A stretch of 29,763 nucleotides of DNA from Candidatus Parcubacteria bacterium (lineage in GTDB: Bacteria; Patescibacteriota; Patescibacteriia; UBA1558; GWA2-36-10), in NCBI GenBank assembly GCA_003599205.1, contig QZJA01000005.1, positions 1 through 29,763 on the forward strand, given 5' to 3'. This document shows positions 24,637 to 29,763 of the stretch, one piece after another. The position numbers and the translations under genes are program-made. The notes beneath the pieces are model-generated. The model was given only the letters and a program-made list of their open reading frames with translations. It was not told the origin of the DNA and ran no database searches. The number at the start of each line of letters is the position of its first letter. The stretch's first letter is position 1.

Positions 24637-24682
24637 TCTTGAATCCTTGAAGGCTTGAGCTCTTTTGAGCCTTTGAGACCTT

Positions 24683-24748
24683 GTCACCGCGTAGCGGTGA
24701 CTCGCCACAGGGGGTTATCCACAGGTATCACGTGCCGTGGGTAACCCT
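24683..24748 (+). other. Two hairpins downstream of the VR
   Basis: A perfect 8-bp hairpin GTCACCGC/GCGGTGAC with a 3-nt loop (24683-24701) is followed by an 11-bp imperfect hairpin (24712-24722 with 24737-24747, one G-U pair). T-rich sequence follows. They may terminate the target transcript. A hairpin/cruciform just past the VR also promotes homing in known phage DGRs, though there it lies closer to the IMH than the 55 bp seen here. Confidence 0.6.
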
Positions 24749-24771
24749 CTTTTCATTTTGTTTAAATAATT

Positions 24772-24780
24772 TGTTATAAT
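24772..24780 (+). promoter_or_regulatory. Extended -10 promoter for the TR RNA
   Basis: TGTTATAAT gives a TGn extended -10 with TATAAT at 24775-24780; no good -35 is present. A transcript from about 24787 would have some 245 nt before the template repeat. Confidence 0.6.
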
Positions 24781-25032
24781 ATTTTGAGTTGGGCTAGTGA
24801 ATAGCAATTTAAGGATTGTTATCGCCTGACTTTCTCTTTGGAGACACATAACCAGAGTCTTAAAGATTAAGGTTTTTAAGAGAGTGTTATTTTGAGGAGA
24901 TACTGCTTGCTTTTGTCTGGCGCAGATACTTTTATTAGTTACTGCCAAATAAAATTCAAAGTAAAGAGAATATAGTTTTATAGCCAATAAGAAGTAAATC
25001 TCAATACTTGGTGATAAAAGATGGACAGAAGT

Positions 25033-25164
25033 AATAATCCGGATGCCGATGGTCAGTGGAGTAACGCGCCGATCTTCAACTTCAACGACGACAAGGTCAA
25101 GTTCAACACCAACTGGGTCAACAATGCCAACGACAACTATGGCTCGGTGTCGGCCTTCGTCCCG
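25033..25164 (+). repeat. DGR template repeat (TR)
   Basis: It is the near-invariant template for VR 24496-24627. It is rich in AAC/AAT codons (Asn), ten between 25036 and 25137, placed at the variable positions; A-to-N change at AAY can reach many amino acids but never a stop. It is GC-rich apart from these A residues, standing out from AT-rich flanks. Upstream of 25033 the similarity to the target gene stops. An ORF through it (25021-25344) is an accident of the copied frame. Confidence 0.95.
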
Positions 25165-25184
25165 AAATATCTTCTCATTGTTAT

Positions 25185-25210
25185 GAAAGGGTGTTTTTTA
25201 GCACCCTTTC
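25185..25210. other. Hairpin between TR and avd
   Basis: A 9-bp perfect stem GAAAGGGTG/CACCCTTTC with a T6AG loop lies 20 bp after the TR and two bases past the avd stop. It probably separates the convergent TR RNA and avd transcripts. The T run is in the loop, so it is not a textbook terminator. Confidence 0.6.
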
Positions 25211-25212
25211 GC

Positions 25213-25563
25213 TTATCTTGTTTTGGTAGATCTTATCCAGCCGCCAAGCATTTTTCCAATTTCATCAACCATACTTTCCAAACTAATATATCTTTTGTTA
25301 TCTATGGCTTTGATGTCCTTAAGCAGACGAATGAATACTCTTAATAGGTTTAATTTTAAATTTATGTTGTTTAGAGTTGGCAATTTATTTTCAGGTTTTT
25401 GGCTAGAAGCCAAAAGTATATTTTCTATGATATCAAGCAAGATATTCTCACACCGCTCAAAAATAGTAAACCTATCTTTTTTGGGAATTGAGTTTCTATA
25501 CTCATGTAATGTTTTATACAAATCATAGCTTTTCTTAAAAATTGGAATGTCAAAATTATTCAT
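25213..25563 (-). CDS. avd: DGR accessory variability determinant (Avd)
   Basis: Avd is a small four-helix-bundle protein that forms a pentameric barrel, binds nucleic acid and the reverse transcriptase, and is needed for mutagenic homing. The 116 residues match the family: IPIFKKSYDLYKTLHEYRNSIPKKDRF at the N-terminus, ERCENILLDIIENILLAS in helix 2, NLLRVFIRLLKDIKAI in helix 3 and the near-invariant DEIGKMLGGWIRS at the end. The protein is basic, as expected. It is on the opposite strand to the target, TR and RT, convergent with the TR and divergent from the RT. Its ATG touches the RT ATG (CATATG at 25561-25566), so each promoter must lie inside the other's coding region. Confidence 0.93.
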   Translation of the reverse strand: MNNFDIPIFKKSYDLYKTLHEYRNSIPKKDRFTIFERCENILLDIIENILLASSQKPENKLPTLNNINLKLNLLRVFIRLLKDIKAIDNKRYISLESMVDEIGKMLGGWIRSTKTR

Positions 25564-26589
25564 ATGAAAGTTTATAATGATATATTTAAAGATATTGTTT
25601 CACTAGAGAATTTATTTTTAGCTTGGGATGAGTTTAAGAAAGATAAAAGATACAAAATTGATGTCCAGGAATTTGAGTTTAATTTAGAGGAAAATATTTT
25701 TAAATTACATAGGGAATTAGACAATAAAACTTATAGCCATGGGTCATATATTGGTTTTTATATTACTGATCCCAAGCTTAGACACATTCATAAAGCAACG
25801 GTAAGAGATAGGATTTTACACCACGTTGTCTATAAGGTTTTGCTACCAATATTTGAGCCGACTTTTATTTCTAATTCTTTTTCTTGTCGCAAAGGCAAAG
25901 GCAGCCATAAAGGAGTAGAAATACTATCTAAAATTTTAAGGAAAGTGAGTAGAAATAACACTAGAACTTGCTATGCTCTTAAGTGCGATATCAAGAAATT
26001 TTTTGATTCGGTTGACCATTTGATTCTGCTAGAAATTATAAGCAAACGCATTGTAGATAATAATACTCTGGAATTGTTAAAAGAAATCATCGGCAGTTAC
26101 ACTTCAAATATTTTCCAAAAGAAAGGATTGCCCATAGGCAATCTTACTTCACAATTATTTACTAATGTTTATATGAATGAACTGGATCAGTATATAAAAA
26201 ATAAATTAAAAATAAAACATTATGTCAGATATACCGATGATTTCGTGATTGTGTCTGAAGATAAAAATTATTTAATGAATATACTAAAACCTATATCAAA
26301 ATTTCTGTCGGATAAATTGCTCCTACAACTACATCCCAAAAAATTATCTATCCGCAAATATAACCAAGGCATTGATTTTCTTGGTTATATTATTTTTCCT
26401 CAACATAAACTTATTAGAACTAAAACTAAGAAAAGAATTTTTAGGAAACTAAAATATAGGAAAACTGAATATGAAAATAACAAAATAACTAAATATACTT
26501 ATAACCAATCTTTACAATCATATTTAGGGGTTTTATCTCATGCTGATGCTTATGATTTTAGTAATGATCTGAAAAACTGGTTTATCTAA
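25564..26589 (+). CDS. DGR reverse transcriptase
   Basis: The 341-residue enzyme copies the template RNA with errors at adenines. Motifs appear in order: RT1 VRDRILHHVVY (80-90), RT2 SFSCRKGKGSHKG (105-117), RT3 CDIKKFFDSVDH (141-152) with Asp142, RT4 GLPIGNLTSQLF (188-199), RT5 RYTDDFVI (222-229) with Asp225/Asp226, RT6 HPKKLSI (257-263) and RT7 FLGYII (272-277). RT4 has the DGR form (I/V/L)GxxxSQ rather than the QGxxxSP of group II intron and retroviral enzymes. The C-terminal SYLGVLSHADAYDF is a thumb-like element. There is no maturase or endonuclease domain. Codons are AT-rich like the host, unlike the target gene. Confidence 0.96.
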   Translation: MKVYNDIFKDIVSLENLFLAWDEFKKDKRYKIDVQEFEFNLEENIFKLHRELDNKTYSHGSYIGFYITDPKLRHIHKATVRDRILHHVVYKVLLPIFEPTFISNSFSCRKGKGSHKGVEILSKILRKVSRNNTRTCYALKCDIKKFFDSVDHLILLEIISKRIVDNNTLELLKEIIGSYTSNIFQKKGLPIGNLTSQLFTNVYMNELDQYIKNKLKIKHYVRYTDDFVIVSEDKNYLMNILKPISKFLSDKLLLQLHPKKLSIRKYNQGIDFLGYIIFPQHKLIRTKTKKRIFRKLKYRKTEYENNKITKYTYNQSLQSYLGVLSHADAYDFSNDLKNWFI

Positions 26590-26692
26590 TAATAAATATC
26601 AGTATTATCCCTAAAACTATAAATATAAAGATAATAGCACACTTCACAGCTTCAGCTTTTTTTGCTGTCTAGAGACGATAATTCCTCTAAAC

Positions 26693-27166
26693 TTATCTTC
26701 TGTTCTTACTATTAACCTTTATCTTTTCCAATTGTTTTTTTATTTCATAAGGCTGGTCAATATGCCTTAGTATAACCTCAGGCAATCCAGTACCCGCTGT
26801 ATTTATGGTTATGCTTCCAGTTTTATAAAACGTCCTTTCAAAAAATCCTTGATCAACGCTTAAGTCGGTTATTTTGTCATAATCAATGCTTTTTAAGGAA
26901 GTGGACAACCAACCTTTATGAATTAACACGCGCTTATTAGTAAAAGCATAGATATTAGCTCTTCGTAGATAAAAATTATAATAAAAATAGGCAATTAGAA
27001 AAGTAATTATTCCCAATCCCATGGCTAGCAAAAGAAAAGCGCTTATCACGCCCCACACTATTAAAACAAATCTAATATATTTGCCACTGATGGTGAACTC
27101 ATATTTTGTTTCTTCATTAGCGGCTAATACTTTGGCCCATATTTTTTGATAATACTCTGGTTTCAT
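26693..27166 (-). CDS. PH-domain (bPH2/YdbT-like) membrane protein
   Basis: The 157-residue protein has two adjacent membrane helices (about 31-67) followed by a bacterial pleckstrin-homology domain (about 68-150). The family pattern ANIYAFTNKRVLIHKGWLSTSLKSIDYDKITDLSVDQGFFERTFYKTGSITI appears there in full. Such proteins occur widely and their role is unknown; a membrane scaffold or stress role is guessed. It lies 14 bp downstream of the nuclease-like gene on the same strand. Confidence 0.87.
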   Translation of the reverse strand: MKPEYYQKIWAKVLAANEETKYEFTISGKYIRFVLIVWGVISAFLLLAMGLGIITFLIAYFYYNFYLRRANIYAFTNKRVLIHKGWLSTSLKSIDYDKITDLSVDQGFFERTFYKTGSITINTAGTGLPEVILRHIDQPYEIKKQLEKIKVNSKNRR

Positions 27167-27180
27167 AAATTTACTATTAA

Positions 27181-27765
27181 TTATTTTATTAACTTATTAA
27201 TTTGATTAAAACTCACTGGCTTAATATTATATTTCTCTAATCTGGCCAGAGACACACTACTTTTATCACCGCTTACTTCTTTGAGCTGTTTTTTGGATAA
27301 AACATAAAAACACCACTGATCTAAATCTAAGATGTTTAAAGTCATAGGATCTTGGTGTTTAAGCAAAGCTAGAATATAGATATCAGCTTTGTATTCTTTT
27401 TTATTATCTTGTGGTTTGTTATTAACAGCCGAAGACCAATATAGTGTCCTGGCTTTAAGCCCAGAGAATATTATATTAGACAGCTTACTCTGATCCCAGT
27501 CTTGGATATATGAAGAGCATTTTACTTCTATTCTAATACCCTGTTTAGTTTTAACATCATAATCACCCCAAGGATTTCTAATACTAATATCTTGTTTGTC
27601 TTTAATGGCGTTTTCTACTAGAAACTCAGCTAGAGCTCCTCTGAGAACATTGGAGTTTAAATTGGAAAAGCCATATTGCCAGAAATCTGAAACAGAGAAT
27701 CTATTTTTAGTGTTCTTAAATAATTCCTGGCCACTTAATTTTTTAAGCGGTAGTCGTTTGTACAT
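27181..27765 (-). CDS. PD-(D/E)XK nuclease-like protein
   Basis: The 194-residue protein shows the core of the restriction-endonuclease fold: Glu47 in RGALAEFLV, then NPWGDYDVK with Asp70, then IRIEVKCSSY with Glu80 and Lys82, that is D-x9-E-V-K. After this come SYIQDWDQSKLSNIIF and a C-terminal part with ADIYILALLKH and LDLDQWCFYVL, a pattern shared by a family usually annotated as hypothetical. It is divergent from a DNA methyltransferase 725 bp away, so it could be the nuclease of a restriction-modification pair; this is unproven. AT-rich, with no SD seen. Confidence 0.72.
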   Translation of the reverse strand: MYKRLPLKKLSGQELFKNTKNRFSVSDFWQYGFSNLNSNVLRGALAEFLVENAIKDKQDISIRNPWGDYDVKTKQGIRIEVKCSSYIQDWDQSKLSNIIFSGLKARTLYWSSAVNNKPQDNKKEYKADIYILALLKHQDPMTLNILDLDQWCFYVLSKKQLKEVSGDKSSVSLARLEKYNIKPVSFNQINKLIK

Positions 27766-27772
27766 AAGTTAT

Positions 27773-27869
27773 CGTGCGTTACGTTTTGTTTTTGGCGGGA
27801 AATACAAAACCCGCCAAGAGGAAGGTTTTTAGGCCTCTATGCGAGTTTCCCCGCATAACGTAACGCACG
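27773..27869. ncRNA. Cloverleaf-like inverted-repeat structure
   Basis: A perfect 13-bp outer stem (27773-27785 with 27857-27869) encloses three hairpins: 8 bp (27792-27799 with 27810-27817), 5 bp AGAGG/CCTCT (27817-27821 with 27834-27838) and 5-6 bp ATGCG/CGCAT (27839-27843 with 27852-27856). It could act as RNA on either strand or as folded single-strand DNA (attachment site or element end). It lacks tRNA loop signatures. Confidence 0.5.
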
Positions 27870-28088
27870 CCCTCATGACGGGATTAATATGCGTTACGAT
27901 TTCTAGCCATGCCCGCAAAGTGCGAGTTTAGGCTATTTATTGTATCTAAAGTTTACTACAAAAGGACTGCAAATTCAATCCTAGCTTAGCTTACATTAGG
28001 AGTCTTACGAAGCAAAGTTATCAACAGGGCTGTTTCACAAGGGCTTTTTGAGGTTTTGGCTAGAATTAGCAGATATTCGGCAATATTC

Positions 28089-28108
28089 TATTTACACTAT
28101 TGACACTA
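28089..28108 (+). repeat. 20-bp dispersed repeat, copy 2
   Basis: TATTTACACTATTGACACTA; one difference from 21595-21614. Confidence 0.6.
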
Positions 28109-28133
28109 TTAGCTAACCTTAGCCAAAAAATCT

Positions 28134-28162
28134 TTGACAATCAATTATTTATATACTATGCT
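28134..28162 (+). promoter_or_regulatory. Promoter of the methyltransferase gene
   Basis: TTGACA (28134-28139), 17 bp and TATGCT (28157-28162). The leader to the start at 28491 would be about 320 nt. Confidence 0.68.
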
Positions 28163-28195
28163 AAATATAGTTCTTTATAAAACTAAATATCAAAA

Positions 28196-28316
28196 TATCA
28201 GCCATTTCTTAACACTTGCACTCTGTAAGTGTCCAAATTAACCCATTGCCCTTATGGGGGTCCGTATCCCGTTACAAAAAACGAGGACAAAAGGTTAATT
28301 TGAAATAGGCATATCA
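28196..28316 (+). ncRNA. Multi-hairpin leader element
   Basis: Hairpin ACACTT/AAGTGT (28212-28232) is followed by a 10-bp stem CAAATTAACC/GGTTAATTTG (28234-28243 with 28293-28302). This encloses CCCAT/ATGGG (28242-28258) and GTCC/GGAC with inner CGTT/AACG (28260-28288). It lies in the predicted leader of the methyltransferase mRNA. No known riboswitch was recognised. Confidence 0.45.
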
Positions 28317-28405
28317 GAAATAACTAAACGAGTCTATCTTACCGGCTAAGTCCAAAAAGAAAAACTCGCTAAAGAGCTGAGTACCGAAGAAATAATAAAA
28401 ATTCT

Positions 28406-28498
28406 ATGAAATTAATTTATCTGTTTTTATTATTGATTCAGTATTCAGCTTTTTGTTTGAGCACAAAATTATTAATTAACCAACAAAATTATGACTAA
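28406..28498 (+). CDS. Possible 30-residue hydrophobic leader peptide
   Basis: A short frame, MKLIYLFLLLIQYSAFCLST then LLINQQNYD, ends with TAA inside the methyltransferase start (ATGACTAA at 28491-28498). The overlap could couple translation. No SD is visible; chance is quite possible. Confidence 0.25.
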   Translation: MKLIYLFLLLIQYSAFCLSTKLLINQQNYD

Positions 28499-29763
28499 GC
28501 AGACTCTTAACATCGTTCAGGTTTTAATCAGTGAATTAAAACCTAACACCTATAATCCTCGCAAATGGTCTGATAGACAGACCAAAGATTTAAAAGAAAG
28601 CATCAAACGCTTTGGGTTAATAGATCCAATAATAGCCAATGGTGCTACTGAAAGAAAAAATATTGTCATCGGCGGTCATTTCAGGCTTCATGTGGCCAAA
28701 CAATTAGACTACAAACAAGTGCCGGTGGTCTATGTCAATATTCCTGATCTAGACAAAGAAAAAGAGCTCAACATCAGACTTAATAAAAATCAAGGTGAAT
28801 TTAATTTTGAGCTCTTATCCAAGTTTGATGAAAGCTTCCTCTCAAACATTGGATTTTCATCTGAAGAGTTAGACGAAGTATTTGAGCTACCTGAAACACC
28901 AGAAGAGTTTGATCTCCAAAAGGAGTTATCCAAGCTAGATATCAAAGAGGTCAAAATGCAAAAAGGAGAAATCTATGATTTAGACGGAAGCCGGTTGATG
29001 ATAGGCGACTCGACTATAGAAGCAGATATGCTCCAGCTAATGGGCAGTGAAAAAGCAGATCTTTGTCTGACTGATCCACCCTATATCCTTGATTACTTAA
29101 AAGGAAAAAAGAAACACGGTAAAGCTACCGAAGGCTTTGGCTACAAAAGAGATAGAAGATATTTAGAAACTGATGTCTTACCTGACAACTTCACTGAACT
29201 CTGGATGGCCAATATTGCTAAAGTGCAAAAAGAAAACTTCTCTATTATAGTCTATGAAAACTGGAAGAACCTGAGAATAATTTGGTCAGAAATGGAGAAA
29301 TACTGGAAAGTCAAAAATATGCTGATTTGGCGACTGCCTAATAGGACTCAGGGCTTTGCCGCTAAGTATAAGTTCTTCTCTAAGTATGATATTGCGATGG
29401 TGGGTACTTCCAATGATAATAAAAAATTGAACTTAGATGAAGAAGTTGAACTCTTGCAAAATGAATATGAGTCAGCCTTATTTGCCATATCAGGGCGTCC
29501 ACATTGGGAATCTTATGGCAAGGGTAAAAAATATTGCCCCACTGATTTTATAGACTTCAAAGCTGATGATGCTAAGAGTTCAGGGCAAGGTATAGTCTTT
29601 GGCACCAAGCCTCTAGAAATATTAATACCCTATATTAAGACCCTAACTAAACGAGGTGATTTGATAGTTGAGCCTTTTGGCGGTTCTGGCTCTACACTTA
29701 TAGCGGCCAACAAAATGGAGCGTCGTTGTTTTATCATGGAAAAATCACCAGTCTATGGAGAGG
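28491..29763 (+). CDS. ParB-domain/N4-N6 DNA methyltransferase fusion, 3' end outside window
   Basis: At least 424 codons are visible and the frame is still open at the right edge. Residues about 6-85 are a ParB/Sulfiredoxin-like domain (ISELKPNTYNPRKWSD, LKESIKRFGLIDPIIAN, VIGGHFRLHVAKQL). Residues about 155 onward are an amino-methyltransferase: motif IV TDPPY (194-198) precedes the AdoMet-binding motif I EPFGGSGST (394-402), which is the order of the beta class. The product is N6-methyladenine or N4-methylcytosine in DNA. Such ParB-methylase fusions are frequent in phages and mobile elements. A PD-(D/E)XK protein is encoded divergently, so restriction-modification is one option and an orphan methylase another. 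Confidence 0.9.
   Translation, partial: MTKQTLNIVQVLISELKPNTYNPRKWSDRQTKDLKESIKRFGLIDPIIANGATERKNIVIGGHFRLHVAKQLDYKQVPVVYVNIPDLDKEKELNIRLNKNQGEFNFELLSKFDESFLSNIGFSSEELDEVFELPETPEEFDLQKELSKLDIKEVKMQKGEIYDLDGSRLMIGDSTIEADMLQLMGSEKADLCLTDPPYILDYLKGKKKHGKATEGFGYKRDRRYLETDVLPDNFTELWMANIAKVQKENFSIIVYENWKNLRIIWSEMEKYWKVKNMLIWRLPNRTQGFAAKYKFFSKYDIAMVGTSNDNKKLNLDEEVELLQNEYESALFAISGRPHWESYGKGKKYCPTDFIDFKADDAKSSGQGIVFGTKPLEILIPYIKTLTKRGDLIVEPFGGSGSTLIAANKMERRCFIMEKSPVYGE

Larger units (their letters stand above)
24787..25213 (+). ncRNA. Probable DGR template RNA
   Basis: From the extended -10 promoter to the hairpin at 25185-25210 there is no convincing gene. Small hairpins are visible upstream of the template (for example CTTAA/TTAAG near 24860). 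The RNA would carry the template repeat at its 3' part, where the reverse transcriptase starts copying. Ends are inferred; it may run on toward the RT, in which case it would be antisense to avd. Confidence 0.55.
27766..28405. other. Long gene-free region with structured elements
   Basis: No gene above 46 codons is convincing. It holds a cloverleaf-like fold (27773-27869), a third copy of the GCGTTACG octamer (27891-27898), a hairpin TAGCC/GGCTA (about 27905-27935), a 20-bp repeat (28089-28108), a promoter (28134-28162) and a second multi-hairpin fold (28196-28316). Confidence 0.6.

Noticed and set aside
23743..24708. 321-codon frame antisense to the DGR target
   Set aside because: No promoter or SD; it contains the reverse of the VR, and the sense gene explains the TR/VR codon pattern.
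24715..24723. Perfect DnaA-box-like TTATCCACA (also on the minus strand near 9999-10007 and within dus)
   Set aside because: Single copies, not clustered, no dnaA/dnaN nearby; the one here is part of a hairpin stem. No sign of an origin.
24715..24987. 90-codon minus-strand frame between target and TR
   Set aside because: Composition is not that of a folded protein and it crosses two hairpins and the TR promoter.
25021..25344. ORF covering the template repeat
   Set aside because: Its start is an accidental ATG and it is coding-like only because the TR is a copy of the target's 3' end. It continues into antisense of avd.
25564..26589. Group II intron or retron reverse transcriptase
   Set aside because: The RT4 motif is IGNLTSQ, no maturase or HNH domain is present, and Avd plus TR/VR are adjacent.
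27773..27898. Integron attC site or tRNA
   Set aside because: The repeated GCGTTACG does not fit the attC core consensus, and the cloverleaf lacks tRNA loop signatures.
1..29763. CRISPR array or insertion sequence
   Set aside because: No set of regularly spaced short repeats and no transposase gene were seen.

Overview
This window looks like part of a chromosome from an AT-rich Candidate Phyla Radiation (Patescibacteria) bacterium, probably of the Parcubacteria side; that placement is inferred from gene style, not from a marker tree. Most genes are AT-rich, use the standard code, are tightly packed and mostly lack a clear Shine-Dalgarno (SD) site. Set into this background are six GC-rich genes (1607-2443, 11223-11738, 11766-12161, 12314-12868, 13008-13283, 23761-24636). 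Nearly all have an AGGAGG-type SD. All but 11766-12161, which rides in an operon, have their own near-consensus AT-rich promoter, and four have clear hairpin terminators behind them.

Layout. 1-3707: a partial acidic protein, a GC-rich secreted coiled-coil protein, and tRNA-dihydrouridine synthase. 3708-8656: CorA, then a five-gene division/envelope operon (FtsB/DivIC-like, SurA-like foldase, RlpA-like protein, FtsE, FtsX). 8665-10070: ribosomal protein L27, a 46-residue ORF and LexA with a candidate direct-repeat operator. 10071-13316: an unknown cytoplasmic protein, then GC-rich cassettes including a Rid-family protein and hypoxanthine phosphoribosyltransferase. 13386-21378: PEGA-domain protein, MurA, CtpA-type protease, L9, CTP synthase, a small secreted Cys-rich protein bounded by a 40-bp duplication of the pyrG tail, and a GT39-like membrane glycosyltransferase.

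21657-29763 is an accessory region. It holds a membrane-anchored protein, a DUF4209/HEPN-like protein, a complete diversity-generating retroelement (DGR), a PH-domain membrane protein, a PD-(D/E)XK nuclease-like protein, a long non-coding stretch with two multi-hairpin structures, and the start of a ParB-fused DNA methyltransferase that runs off the end.

The DGR is the main discovery. A GC-rich target gene (23761-24636) ends in a variable repeat (VR). A template repeat (TR) lies about 400 bp downstream (25033-25164), followed by an avd gene on the opposite strand and a reverse transcriptase with the DGR-type IGNLTSQ motif. From 25036 to 25164, 23 of 24 TR/VR mismatches fall on template adenines and they change 17 residues. 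Reverse transcriptase and Avd would copy the TR RNA with errors at adenines, and the product would replace the VR, rewriting the C-terminal face of the target protein. The inverted avd, whose start codon touches that of the RT (CATATG), is an unusual arrangement.
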